Shown: piece by piece, positions 9,906-20,960 of the stretch
How positions within the stretch are numbered: position 1 is the first letter of the stretch
How the letters are laid out: each line of letters starts with the position of its first letter
Source: Macrosoma leucophasiata
Lineage: Eukaryota; Arthropoda; Insecta; Lepidoptera; Hedylidae
Assembly (NCBI GenBank): GCA_036365455.1
Contig: JAWQUS010000017.1
Coordinates: 11,718,001-11,782,000, forward strand
Reading direction: 5' to 3'
DNA: 64,000 nucleotides
Translations under genes and position numbers: made by a program
The notes under the pieces: model-generated
Database searches by the model: none
What the model was told of the DNA's origin: nothing
What the model saw: only the letters and a program-made list of their open reading frames with translations

Positions 9906-12900
9906 GAGAGATAGATTGATAATGTTGCATCTCGAGCCACCTATCTTCAAAATATTGACATCCATGTATCATTGTTAAAATGATTCACAACATTTTAAGT
10001 TATGTCATGTAATATAACTCCAATTTTACAGGGTTTTCAGTGTCTAAAAAGACCATGCCGAATTCTTTTGATTTCAGGAATATTAAACTTAAAATTCAAT
10101 ATGCTTGAAGAGCTGCCCAAAAATAAAACCATGAAGTAAAGTTTACAATGGACTTAAATATAATTTAAAATTCAATTGATATTCCATTCAAACAATTCGT
10201 ACCGGATACTTTCAATTCAGTGAACCAATTACAGGGTATTAGCGAATTGAATGGTATGTATCAATACGAGGCTATTGTTATGGGTCGCCATGGTGGCACG
10301 GCCCATTTGACCTGCCTTATCAATGCAATGCGCCGGCCGAGGTCAACGTACCTTCGTTACTGCCACTGCCAGGTTATCTGGTATCCAGGTTTAGATACGG
10401 GGAGTAGGTATTATCTGGTTGATTTAATATAAACTATAGTTTTTGTGTATTAATGTTTTGGTTATTGTCCATGGTGAAATATAGACATTTAAGGTAAAAT
10501 ATATCGGGAGCTTGGCCACTCAAAATTCAATGTAGGTAGGTTTACAAACTATGTACTAATCAAAACAATTATAAACCTTAACAAAACTAAATTACTTATG
10601 CATTCGATAATTTGGTAAAAAATATAAGTACCTTATTGTTTTGATTAGTTTGGTCTTTTAAATGTACAATTACATTGTTGTAGATTCGCCTAAATAATTT
10701 GAAAAAAACCCAATTAAACGTACCACATTTTTGAAAGTGTAGGTAACTTTGATTTTCAACGGTCGAGTTCCATATATTGCTAAATTTCTATGCTTTTATG
10801 TATGTTATTGAAGTTTTAGTAAATAAACTTGTTGTTTCAAGTTTCCAAGTCTAAACCCGTAGGCAATCCGATTTACGGCAGTGATTTTTTGATATCACGC
10901 CTGTCTATAGTGATTAATTTAAAATGAGGCAAAGCTAAAGTTTATAAATATGTTATTAATAGTTATTATGTAGCATAATTTGATGAGATAGAAGAATTTT
11001 AAGTAGGTATATCACAGGAAATAATAAAATTTGAAAAGTTTATAATTAATAGGCTCTATGGAATGAAATTGTGTCTAATTAGAAATTATTTAAATTATTG
11101 GGCCTCTATTAAGGTATAATATTTATTTTTGCCTATATTTGCATTTATAATTAATTATTAATCTGTTAATATTTTATTAATGACATCAACAACTTAATTT
11201 CTTTTTTAATAATTACCATGAAATATGAATTCATATTTAATTTTATTCGTTATCATTTTATACAATTTAAAAGCAATGTTTATGCGTGTAAAGAATTGCG
11301 GGAAGTAATTAAATTCAAGTAAATTGGAACACGATTATAAATTGTTATATTGTGTACAAACGATTTATGAAACTGTCGTCAACACTTATGAAGCAGAGGA
11401 AAAAAATAATAAAGATTGAAGTAAAAATTGTTACATTTGTTTTTACATCTTTTTGTTCTGTTTTTCGTTCGAGTATTGTACAAACAATGCTTATCTATCT
11501 ATCTCTTTGTCGATCTTTATAAATAGAGATCAGTTCTAATTAAAATCTACAATGCGTTTTTATTGTGGCGAGTAGGTACACAATAATCATGCGATATGCT
11601 ACATTAATTTACATTTGTGTGAATATCTTTCTCTTCGTGCATTAAGACGAAACGTAAAAGAAACATTGTTAATAAGGCATAATTTAACAATTTAAATACT
11701 AGGACATGTGGTAGTAACTTTCATTCTCTCACATTGTCATTCTATTGTTCTCCACCTGTGGAAATGGATTTCTTATTAAGTAATAATGGGGATTGGCGTA
11801 CTTTCTTCGTCAAAATACAAGACTAGCCCACGGACGTCGTTAGTTACATAATTCATTCGATTGAATATATTCCGTAAAATTTTAATTTCTCTGTAAACTC
11901 TTCGACTCGACGATTTTCATAATTGGTTGGCTATTAACTATTATTTATGGACGGCAAAGGTTACTCTTCTCTGGCGTCGTAGGCGGTTACGTAACGGGCA
12001 CAATTGTTTTATAAAATATTGGATCTGATAAGTAGATAATATTTTAAAGTCAGATAATTTTAACCTTTAAACTGAAATTGTAGTTTTTTTTTCGAAAAAT
12101 ATCGAACGTGATATTATCAGTCAGGGAACTCTCCATTTGTCTAAAATCAGTCATATTATAGCTTAAATTACAACCGCATACCAACACGATCAAGCCGGGA
12201 GTTCCTGGATAGTACCTACGTCACTTTTCGATTGTTGCTAAATTTCACCATTAAGAGAATATAATAATGAATTACGTAACAGACACAACAGAACGTTTAG
12301 CAGATCCAATATGAGATTATGTACTTATCTAATCAATAGTATTCAACGACAATAGCGGTGTCGTGCTGAACATAATCCGTCTCATTAAACACAAACAAAA
12401 ATTAAATATCTACTTTCTTCCGTTACATAGATAACGATTGAAAGTTCAAAGCTTACAATGGTTCTTACAAGCCGCTATGACATCGGCGTTTTATCGGACG
12501 TCACTATCTGACACATGGCCCATACAATTCTCATAATTATTATAATTTTTCGTAGTCAAACTCATCCATGATAACTCGCCGGCGCGAGTGAAAGTATTCT
12601 GGTTTCGATAATCACACGGTCGCTAGTAGACGCAAGTTCAATGCCTTGATTATGTCTGTTATTTAAATTATATTCTTTTGCTTGCCTGCTCGATGAATGG
12701 CGATGACTACAGGTGGGTGCCGTAATGCTTGTAAGAGCGGTTTCTTACGTGTGCTCGGGTATATGACTTTGCCGACATGTAACCATTGCAATGTCAACAG
12801 ATAACTCTCTTATCAGCAGATCCGGGTGTAATAAGGTCGATATACTTAGTTCTAAGCTATACACATCCAAACTAGCTACACAGAGCTTTTGAGCGAGAGG

Positions 12901-14469
12901 TGAATGTAATGAAGAAAGAAAAACACTAATTTATTTTTATGTCAAATCGAGATAATAGTTGGCGATAAGTGAAATACAATTTGAAGTATCTGTGTGACTG
13001 TTAAACTGAAGAAATGTGTTCGTTAGCCAAGACATTGCGTTTATCTAGAGCGTGTTGTGTATGCAATGCTAATTTGTCTGCATGCGACAGTTAGACACCT
13101 TACTAGTAGACAAGTATTGGTATTCATTGTGAGCAATCTCGGCCACTGGGACTATAGTGTGCCTTTGAAATTCTCCGTTAAATTTCTCGCATCTTCATTG
13201 TTATGCGTTAGATATCGAAAGGAGTAACAAGTTGGTGAATTATCATTAAATTATCTTTTTTGTTAACATAGCTCGCAAACGTGGAACTGAATTATTTGAG
13301 CTGATATTGAAATATGTAATAGAAAATAAAATACGTAATTTATAGCCTAGTGTATTCATACTAATATCAGAGACATTATTGTGAATGCTACTTTTATATT
13401 TTTTTAACTCTCCGTTTTTAACTTCACGTATAAAATATCCAATTACAATTAAATTCCCTTCTGTATGAAACAAAGAGATGCATTCCATTTTCTCGTTCAT
13501 TGAAATCGCGTTTTGATTGAGAGAAATGTTGTGGTATACACGATCATTGATTTCGTTTAAATTAATAAACGGTTCATTGTGGTCATCTGTTTTTATAAAC
13601 AAAAGGAAACAATTGGTGATCAAAACGCAGACGTCAATTGTTTAAAATTTTGCATGAAAAGATTTCATATTGTGCTTTGTCATGTTCTAAGTTTGCTAAT
13701 GCCGATTTAGGTTCGAAATATTATTGTTAACCTCTTGCAAAACAATAGGCATGTATTTCTTCATGTAATATTGTTATCAGAGTTCACGAAGTGTCAGTCT
13801 TGTTAGCGGTTAAGTAGGTCCTTGTAAAGTCTGAGTTATAGAGTAATTTTGTAAGCAAGTAAATTTGGTTATATGTATCTTCTATATCTTAAGGTTCTTT
13901 TTGTACATCTTATAAGAATACCTACGAAGTGTCAGTCTTTTTAGCGGTTCTTCTAGACTAAATAATGGCCTATGATTCTAAGGTTTATATGCTATGTTTG
14001 TACTATCAGGGCATTAGCCGCTCGACCTCACGGGCTCTCTATAGGATTGCAGATATATATTTGATTGACTTTGTACGAGTATAAACGGAGAGTTCCCTGG
14101 CAGAACCTAATAGGAGAGTTTCTACGACTAAGTAGTTTTAATTATAGGATACGTTGATGTAGATGATCTTAAGTAAGATATTATTATCTTTATTTGGTAG
14201 TTCATGTGTATTCAAGTACAATAGGCTCTTGTCCTTTGAAAGTCATACATGGAGAAAGAGAAAGTAACAGACATTTAAAAAGATAGATCCTCTCTAAGTA
14301 AACATGTCTCATTCCTGCATGAAATATTTTTTTAAAGTTATTGCATAGCTTCTATCGAGGGCCTTGAGCGCGGGGACCGAATTCAGAAATTCCGTAACGA
14401 AAAAACCTCACGCTATATGTTTTGTAAAATAATAAAAATATTTCAAACAATATTAACTTTTTTATAAAC
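9906..14469. other. Long AT-rich unique stretch
   Basis: About 4.5 kb with no repeat that I can match elsewhere in the window and no convincing gene. The largest frame (13246-13623, minus, 125 codons) is rich in Asn, Ile and Ser, has no motif I know, and may be chance in AT-rich DNA. The stretch could be host intron or intergenic DNA. Confidence 0.45.
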
Positions 14470-14618
14470 TAACCCCCTTATTCATAAACGTACATTAGAT
14501 ACGTTTTAGCTTATAGAATGCTCTTTGTCAGTTGCATTGTCAAATGTGCAGGATAGAAAAAGACAAAGGAGAGATTAGCAACACTTTAGATAAAATACGT
14601 TTATGAATAAGGGGGTTA
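14470..14618. mobile_element. 149-bp MITE with perfect terminal inverted repeats
   Basis: The ends are exact reverse complements over about 23 bases, containing 'cccccttattcataaacg' on the left and 'cgtttatgaataaggggg' on the right. Flanking TA on both sides is consistent with a TA target-site duplication, as made by Tc1/mariner-type transposases. The interior is about 100 bases with no coding potential. The family source is inferred. Confidence 0.8.
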
Positions 14619-14634
14619 TATTATAAAGAGGTAA

Positions 14635-14800
14635 TATTTTTTTGTTTGTTTGTTTGTTTGTATTGAATAGGCTCAATAACTACTGGTTCGATTTCAAAAA
14701 TTCTTTCACTATTCGAAAGCTACATTATCCACGGGTCACATTGGCTATATTTTATTTTGGAAAAAATGGGGTTCCGTAAGATATTTGGGTTTTTCAGACA
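14635..14800. repeat. Dispersed repeat H, copy 1, with (TTTG)n
   Basis: Contains a short (TTTG)n run near 14640-14662, a 'ctactggttcgatttcaaaaattcttt'-type segment and 'ggggttccgtaag'. The 'ggttccgta' and thymine/guanine-rich blocks recur at 34275-34605 and 46955-47040. Low-copy match by eye; boundaries uncertain. Confidence 0.35.
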
Positions 14801-14838
14801 CAAGGTGTAAGAAATCAACCAGATTTTAGGCTATATCT

Positions 14839-15543
14839 GAGAGGAGAGGAGAGGAGAGGAGAGGAGAGGAGAGGAGAGGAGAGGAGAGGAGAGGAGAGGA
14901 GAGGAGAGGAGAGGAGAGGAGAGGAGAGGAGAGGAGAGGAGAGGAGAGGAGAGGAGAGGAGAGGAGAGGAGAGGAGAGGAGAGGAGAGGAGAGGAGAGGA
15001 GAGGAGAGGAGAGGAGAGGAGAGGAGAGGAGAGGAGAGGAGAGGAGAGGAGAGGAGAGGAGAGGAGAGGAGAGGAGAGGAGAGGAGAGGAGAGGAGAGGA
15101 GAGGAGAGGAGAGGAGAGGAGAGGAGAGGAGAGGAGAGGAGAGGAGAGGAGAGGAGAGGAGAGGAGAGGAGAGGAGAGGAGAGGAGAGGAGAGGAGAGGA
15201 GAGGAGAGGAGAGGAGAGGAGAGGAGAGGAGAGGAGAGGAGAGGAGAGGAGAGGAGAGGAGAGGAGAGGAGAGGAGAGGAGAGGAGAGGAGAGGAGAGGA
15301 GAGGAGAGGAGAGGAGAGGAGAGGAGAGGAGAGGAGAGGAGAGGAGAGGAGAGGAGAGGAGAGGAGAGGAGAGGAGAGGAGAGGAGAGGAGAGGAGAGGA
15401 GAGGAGAGGAGAGGAGAGGAGAGGAGAGGAGAGGAGAGGAGAGGAGAGGAGAGGAGAGGAGAGGAGAGGAGAGGAGAGGAGAGGAGAGGAGAGGAGAGGA
15501 GAGGAGAGGAGAGGAGAGGAGAGGAGAGGAGAGGAGAGGAGAG
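14839..15543. repeat. Perfect (GAGGA)n array, 705 bp, 141 units
   Basis: A 5-base unit repeats without a single visible interruption. The plus strand is entirely purine and the minus strand entirely pyrimidine. The 245-codon minus frame across it (repeating Leu-Ser-Ser-Pro-Leu) is a by-product: a 5-base repeat without a stop stays open in every frame, so it is not a gene. The array runs directly into the hairpin tail of repeat C at 15541-15574. Confidence 0.97.
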
Positions 15544-15574
15544 CTCCGTCACTGGAGCTCTACCACCAGTAATA
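15541..15574 (+). repeat. Repeat C tail, truncated by the GAGGA array
   Basis: 'gagctccgtcactggagctc' followed by 'taccaccagtaa' is the second half of the repeat C tail. The first half, normally 'gcggtggtgcctacgcccgc', is absent, replaced by the GAGGA array. Confidence 0.8.
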
Positions 15575-15792
15575 TTTGAAGACTAATAATATTTTTAAAG
15601 CTTAAAATACGATCTACAGTGTACTTTTATGTAATTTATCTTATAAGTACCTATTCCCTGATTTCATGAAAGCGAATAACAACTATACAGTTCCCAACAA
15701 CTAATAACTAACGTTCACATTGTTGATAATTGAATACTGGAGCCTCTTTATACTACAATACCTAAAATCTACATAATAGATTAAGTAATACT

Positions 15793-15833
15793 ACTCGCGA
15801 GCTCCGTTGCTATAGTTCTACCATCAGTAAAAA
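15793..15833 (+). repeat. Repeat C tail, diverged
   Basis: 'ctcgcgagctccgttgctat' then 'agttctaccatcagtaaaa' match the tail module with several substitutions. Confidence 0.65.
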
Positions 15834-16298
15834 CCTACCTTATTGTCAGTTGAGTCAAGCTCAAACAAGAGTTTTAGTCCAATACAAAATTCTGGATCCA
15901 CCATCATGTCAATGCCTTCAAGCGTGACAACTGTATTTCTCCCATCCATATGTAGCTATATGTATCATCATAACCATTGCAAAATATACCTACCCACAAC
16001 TAAAGCGTATCATCACATCGCTGACTCATTTTGTATTCACACGGCCTCATTTACTCGGTTGTTTGTGGTTTTGGCAGCGAGTTTGAACTGTCGTCGGGAT
16101 TTAGATTAGAGATGGTCGTGATTGCATACGAGTCATAACGGTGTACGTCGCGTGTGGCCGGTTGCAGTGAGATAACAAGGTTAAGGGAGCAGCGCCCTCC
16201 AGCCATGCCAAATGTACTGCTCTACACACGAAAGAATGTTGCATTGTTTTGTTTTTCTTTTATTTTTTTTGTGGCTGAGGCCTGAGTTTCTTATGCCT
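15834..16298. other. Unassigned DNA
   Basis: No feature that I can support; the 88-codon frame at 15843-16109 has no recognisable domain. Confidence 0.4.
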
Positions 16299-16368
16299 AT
16301 ATCAGTTACAGGGTTTTTTTTTTAATTCTCGGTTTAAAGAATTAAAAAAAAAACCCTGTAACTGATAT
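16299..16368. repeat. Perfect hairpin: 31-bp stem, 8-base loop
   Basis: The left arm, 'atatcagttacaggg' + ten T + 'aattct', pairs exactly with 'agaatt' + ten A + 'ccctgtaactgatat'; the loop is 'cggtttaa'. The match is 31 of 31. It may be a miniature foldback element, a very short MITE, or a structured RNA precursor. Confidence 0.95.
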
Positions 16369-16811
16369 TACATTCATTTTATAGGAAAGTTATATCGTCT
16401 CGGTAATTTAACTGTAGGCCTTTACCGTGTCATACATATTTGTTTTCTTGCGAATGTAGAGTCATTGTTTTAAGTTCCCAATAATTTGTTTATATTAGGA
16501 TTACTAATATATATTTATTGTCCTATAATTTCTGTTTCTGTATGTTTTTTTATATTGCACCCCCTATAGTATGGTTTCACTATCACAAGGTCGATTGGTA
16601 GAGAATGCCTTATAGCATTAAGTGCGCGAGTTGTACCTGGTGTATTAAAGTCTATAAATAGATTCACTTCATTTGGATCAATGTTGGTCATACCTACTGA
16701 TACGACTGATTTTATTTTCCTGTTTCTCTTTTGTTAACAAATAATTTAGATTTCTATTCCTTTACCTTTTTGTATGCAATCGGTATTTACCGATGTTCGA
16801 TGTTCACATTG
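16369..16811. other. AT-rich unassigned DNA
   Basis: Nothing that I can support. Confidence 0.4.
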
Positions 16812-16872
16812 CTCACCCAATTTTCCGTTGACACGACCAAGGCCACGTTTTTAACCGTTGCGATGATGTAAC
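16812..16872. repeat. Repeat D, copy 1
   Basis: 'cccaattttccgttgacacg', 'accaaggccacg' and 'taaccgttgcgatgatgtaa' recur at 21477-21578 and 22464-22555. It directly abuts the left inverted-repeat arm at 16873. Confidence 0.7.
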
Positions 16873-17351
16873 ATTCTAAGAGCCTGCGACGCCCAGACCT
16901 TCGTTATATTATAAAACCTGGAAATTCTTCTATATATGTCCCCTATACAGTTATAAGCAAAACCAAAATATACAACCTGGGTAGCGGTGGCTTTGGCAGG
17001 TAACAGGTAGTAAAGGTGAGTAAAATTGTGTTTCAAATTTGTGATAGTATTAAACTTAGTTTTCATATATTTTAACTTACAATCATATTAGAAACCGCCT
17101 CGTCTATCGGCGGACACTTTGGACGGTGGCAACCCCTTGCCAGACACCTTCACAGTCTAATTACTTATAAATCTACTTTCGTCATAGTATAAAATCTGAC
17201 TTTTATAATTGTTATTCAGAAAACTATACGAATAATGTTTCCACAATTCCCAGTCACTTTCGATGGTTCCCCTATCTTCCCAGGCACATTGAAGTCTACT
17301 CCAGGCGTGCGCGCGATGAATATACATGTACGTTGGTGCGAGTGAAATAGC
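16873..17351 (-). repeat. Large inverted repeat, left arm
   Basis: Reverse complement of 19966-20416, about 90-95% identical by eye, with one 27-bp insertion near 17185-17212 absent from the other arm. The frame on the minus strand (16851-17066) recurs almost unchanged on the plus strand of the right arm (20224-20421). I take that as the result of recent duplication, not proof of coding, because no domain is recognisable. Confidence 0.85.
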
Positions 17352-17524
17352 ATGATCGGTCCACGGCGATCTCTTTCTGCGCATCAGCTGTCTCGTACTC
17401 CGTAATATAATATATTCTGTAGTGTGAACTGTTATACGTACAGAAACCGTTGAATAATTAATTTGTAATAAAAGTGAGGGAAAATTAATTTTGTTCTGAA
17501 GAGACATTAAAGAAATGTCAAACT

Positions 17525-17755
17525 GACGATCTGCTTAGCCCAACGGTGTGAGATGACCGTTTAATTCGAAGGGTCACGGGTTCGATCTCCGCACCGGGAC
17601 CAATATTTGTATGGGCTACAGATATTTGTTTCGGGTCTGAGTGTTTGTGTATGTGTTATATGTGTATAACGGTACCCACGACATAGGTTTATACCTTCTG
17701 TGGGGCTGTGAGTGTAAGCGTAAGCGTATTTTTATAACTGAAAGTCAGAAAAAAA
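17525..17755 (+). mobile_element. SINE family B, copy 1 (tRNA-derived)
   Basis: The head is tRNA-like: 'gcttagcccaacggtgtgag' and a T-arm-like 'cacgggttcgatctccgcac'. The body has 'tttgtttcgggtctgagtgt', a GT-rich run and 'cccacgacataggtttatac'. The same order appears on the minus strand at 43585-43772. No protein is encoded. It lies between the two inverted-repeat arms. Confidence 0.75.
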
Positions 17756-18110
17756 TATAACCTTAAATATGCGAACATTATTTTACCTGATAAATATACA
17801 GATGGAGGTTATTACCGGAAATGCCATAAAACATTCACAGGCGTACTACTCGTACAATTCTGGGCCTGCAGATTTTCAAAAGGAAAAAAGAGTAAACAAG
17901 AAATCGTTCAGTGTAGACAACTCATCGCCAGATACACCGGTAGTACCTGAGTTAACTACTGAACGCACCAAAATCTCCGACACCATTATACCAAACTTTA
18001 TTTTTTTACTTTGTTTTGTAATGGCTATAATTAAAAGAATTAAATTATACGATCTAAGTTATTTTCTCTCCTTATAGTAAAACCAACATACATAAAAATT
18101 AATCTCCTTA
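17756..18110. other. Unassigned DNA
   Basis: Contains a 102-codon plus frame (17769-18077) with a hydrophobic C-terminal run (FIFLLCFVMAI) but no recognisable domain or homologue in the window. Chance or a decayed transposon fragment; I do not call it a gene. Confidence 0.35.
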
Positions 18111-18194
18111 ACTTTAAACTTATGTATGTATGTATATTGACGCCAGGTCCCTAACGGGGTAGGCAGAGAGTGTAGAGCGCCAAATACCCCGGTA

Positions 18195-19016
18195 CTAACA
18201 AACCTCTCGTGCCTCGTCTACCTTCATCATTCTCTTTATACATGCACGCCGATTCCTAAGACTTTTGACCCCACCATCAGACAGAACTCGACCTATTTGG
18301 TTATGGTAGGTCAGTCTTGGTCTTCCAGGGCCTCTGCAACCATCCACATTCGCATTGTATATCTGTTTAGTCATTCGCTCATTCGACATTCTTTCTATAT
18401 GCCCGAACCATCGGAGCATGCCTTTTTTCATTTTTACACCGATACTGTCATTCACACAAAGCCTCTTTCTTACATCTTCATTACGAACGCGATCGGTGAG
18501 TGATACACCGCAGATCTTGCGCAAAGATCTCATCTCGACCGCGTTTAACTTACTTTCATGCTCTTTCCTGCATACCCAGCTCTCGCTTCCATATAAAAGC
18601 GTTGGAGTAAGTACAGCATTATGTACAGCTAGTTGAGCCCGCTGGCTGAGATGTTTAGATTCTAGCAGCTTACCCAACGCTCCATTCACGCAATTCCCAG
18701 CAAGCACTCTTCTTTCGATGTCGGTGGTGTACCTACCATCCTTGCTAAAAGCACATCCAAGATATACAATTTCATCCACCTGTTCTTACACTGCATCATC
18801 TACTACTACCCTTGCATTTGTTATTTGTTCATCTCTTTCAAATACTAATACTTTAGTTTTATCCACATTCAACTGTAAGCCTTTCTCCATACAATCCTCT
18901 TTCATGACTGTGACAAGTGCTTGTAGCCCAGATGGTGTAGAGCTAACAATTACCGCATCATCTGCGTAAAGCAGACAGTTCACCACTAAGTCACCCATAC
19001 GAACTTCCACATCCAT
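18195..19016 (-). pseudogene. RTE LINE reverse transcriptase C-terminus, broken
   Basis: Codes for the end of a LINE reverse transcriptase: the catalytic motif C reads LLYADDAVIVSS, followed by the thumb (LQLNVDKTKVLVF) and the long RTE-type C-terminal domain (YLGCAFSKDGRYTTDIERRV, LLYGSESWVC, KGMLRWFGHIERM, GRPRLTYHNQIG). The frame is interrupted by in-frame stops at 18783-18785 (TAA where the 59-kb copy has TTA, Leu) and just upstream of 19016 (TAG). It cannot make an active enzyme because the N-terminal two thirds are missing. Its intact-frame relative is at 59055-59728. Confidence 0.9.
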
Positions 19017-19339
19017 CTACTTCACCCTCTGGAGGCATTTGTCCAGATATATCATAAACAGCCTAGATGAAAGCATGCAACCCTGTCTGACACCGATGTT
19101 AACATCAAACCAGGGTGACATGTTACCATCTGTAGCCCAGATGGTGTAGAGCTAACAATTACCGCATCATCTGCGTAAAGCAGACAGTTCACCACTAAGT
19201 CACCCATACGAACTTCCACATCCATCTACTTCACCCTCTGGAGGCATTTGTCCAGATATATCATAAACAGCCTAGATGAAAGCATGCAACCCTGTCTGAC
19301 ACCGATGTTAACATCAAACCAGGGTGACATGTTACCATC
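18922..19339. repeat. Exact 209-bp tandem duplication at the LINE 5' end
   Basis: 18922-19130 and 19131-19339 appear identical. Each begins 'tgtagcccagatggtgtag' and ends 'gggtgacatgttaccatc'. The second copy stops one base before the 11-base target-site duplication. Both copies therefore end at the same LINE base. The duplicated part includes the YADD catalytic motif. Confidence 0.95.
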
Positions 19340-19551
19340 TACTTTAAACTTCTAGAATTTTATCATCGACTGCCGATTTTTCTTATTATTTTCTGCACAA
19401 TACTTAAAATTAATAGATATTTTTTTGCAACTTTCTTAAATCATAACTTGATTCCATAAAATTAGAAGATTCATTAAAATTTTAGTTAAATGCAAAATTT
19501 AATGATAATTTGCAAAAGTTAATAGCGTAATGAATCGCATTCAATTGTTGA

Positions 19552-19865
19552 CTAGTTGCCCGCGACTTCGCCCGCGTGAGAATTTATGATTGTTCAGTAC
19601 CTACCCGGACGAAGTCGTGGGCGCAGCTGTTATAAAAGTAGCCTAAGTAACTCCCTATTACATCAGCTATCTGCCAGTGAAAGTCCCGTCAAAATCGGTG
19701 CAGCCGTTCCCCAGATTTGCCCCGCCAAACAGACAGACAGACAAACAAAAATTGTAAAAAATGTTATTTTGGTATATGTACCGCGTAAACATATATATGC
19801 ATTTAGTAAAAAGCGGTTATTTTAATATTACAAACGGACACTCCAATTTTATTTATTTGTATAGA
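19552..19865 (-). mobile_element. Short Helitron-like element, 314 bp
   Basis: Read on the minus strand it starts TC ('tctatacaaataaataaaat') after an A and ends CTAG ('cgaagtcgcgggcaactag') before a T. Its interior ('aaaattggagtgtccg', 'ggcaaatctggggaacggct') matches 34611-34997. No protein is encoded. Confidence 0.7.
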
Positions 19866-19965
19866 TTTCATATTTTGTTGATATAAAATATCATTAATTT
19901 ATTTTTTTAAATTAACTGTTTTAATCGGTTATAAATCTACATAATTGATTTTTTTGATAAATCGC

Positions 19966-20416
19966 GCTATTTCACTCGCACCAACGTACATATATATTCA
20001 TCGCGCACGCCTGGAGTAGACTTCAATGTGCCTGGGAAGATAGGGGAACCATCGAAAGTGACTGGGAATAGTGGAAACATTATTCGTATAGTTTTCTGAA
20101 TAACACGACGAAAGTAGATTTATAAATAATTAGACTGTGAGGGTGTCTGGCAAGGGGTTGCCACCGTCCAAAGTGTCCGCCGATAGACGAGGCGGTTTCT
20201 AATATGATTGTAAGTTAAAATATATGAAAACTAAGTTTTATACTATCACAAATTTGAAACACAATTTTACTCATATTTACTACCTGTTACCTGCCAAAGC
20301 CACCGCGACCCAGGTTGTATATTTTGGTTTTGCTTATACCTGTATAGGGGACATATATAGAAGAATTTCCAGGTTTTATAATATAACGAAGGTCTGGGCG
20401 TCGCAGGCTCTCAGAA
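19966..20416 (+). repeat. Large inverted repeat, right arm
   Basis: Reverse complement of 16873-17351. It starts 'gctatttcactcgcaccaac' and ends 'gtctgggcgtcgcaggctct'. The 2.6-kb centre contains a SINE, a LINE insertion and a Helitron-like element, each with its own boundaries. Confidence 0.85.
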
Positions 20417-20489
20417 TATAAGCTTGGTTAGCTATTTGAAAATTTGAATCCTTGCAGGTGTTGGTAGATTTCATTGAAAGAGCAACTGC

Positions 20490-20960
20490 TTTTACGTTAG
20501 TTACTGGGTAATAAATGTTATTTAATCGTTGACGACCCAGAGTTTATGGATAGACTGGAAAATCTGAGCCTGCTTAAATCGTCATGACACGAGAGACCGC
20601 CGGCGGCGAACGAACAATTGAAATCAATTGATGTCATGACATTGTCTTTGTATTTTCGTGGTATTTTCTACCGTATCTACAATGGAGAGTATTCTGCGAG
20701 TATTATTTGGTACCATTTCTCTCTTTTTTACATCGGGCTACAAGACAAACAGATTATGTTTGTGCGATCATACATGCCCAGTATGTGCAATAGCTGTGGA
20801 TGGAACTTCCCTTTGAAGTGTTCCCCTGGTGCTAAAATATGGAGTTCTTCAAAACTGCATCGAAAGAGTCCTTCAGATTTGGCCCAATAGTTGCAACCTT
20901 TTGGCATAAAAAATTTAGTGACCTGCTTACACTGGCTTACCAGTGGATTAGAAGCAGTGG
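20490..20960 (+). pseudogene. CR1/Jockey-type LINE C-terminus, decayed
   Basis: Decayed relative of the frame at 45329-46003. By frame-hopping one can read a diverged 'RIV-DPE--DRLE-LSL' segment near 20520-20575, then 'YRIYNGEYSASI' near 20660-20705, 'CGWNFPLKCSPGAKIWSSSK' in a shifted frame and 'KESFRFGPIVATFWHKKF'. Several frameshifts; an old fragment. Confidence 0.6.

Larger units (their letters stand above)
18122..19340 (-). mobile_element. RTE-type LINE family 1, 5'-truncated insertion
   Basis: A LINE end inserted on the minus strand. The 3' tail is (ACAT)n at 18122-18137, preceded by the family's conserved 'taccccgttagggacctggc' end. Exact 11-base target-site duplications, 'actttaaactt', lie at 18111-18121 and 19341-19351. 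The 5' truncation point is at 19340, within the reverse transcriptase. The 5'-most 209 bases of the insertion occur twice in tandem (see separate entry). It is a close relative of 59055-59747. Confidence 0.9.

Noticed and set aside
13246..13623. 125-codon minus-strand frame as a host gene
   Set aside because: Composition is typical of AT-rich chance frames, with no recognisable domain, signal peptide or repeat support. It could be re-examined with transcript data.
12116..14100. Short inverted pair 'cagggaactctcc' (about 12122) and 'ggagagttccctg' (about 14086)
   Set aside because: Only 13 bases match and a similar motif lies near 12195; too little to define an element.
14815..15552. 245-codon minus-strand frame of repeating Leu-Ser-Ser-Pro-Leu
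   Set aside because: It is only the translation of a 5-base simple repeat, which stays open in every frame; there is no gene.
17769..18077. 102-codon frame with a C-terminal hydrophobic run
   Set aside because: No homologue or domain; short and isolated among repeats.
18297..18636. Plus-strand frames of 68-93 codons over the LINE copy at 18 kb (and their mirror at 58960-59764)
   Set aside because: They are antisense shadows of the LINE reverse transcriptase frame.
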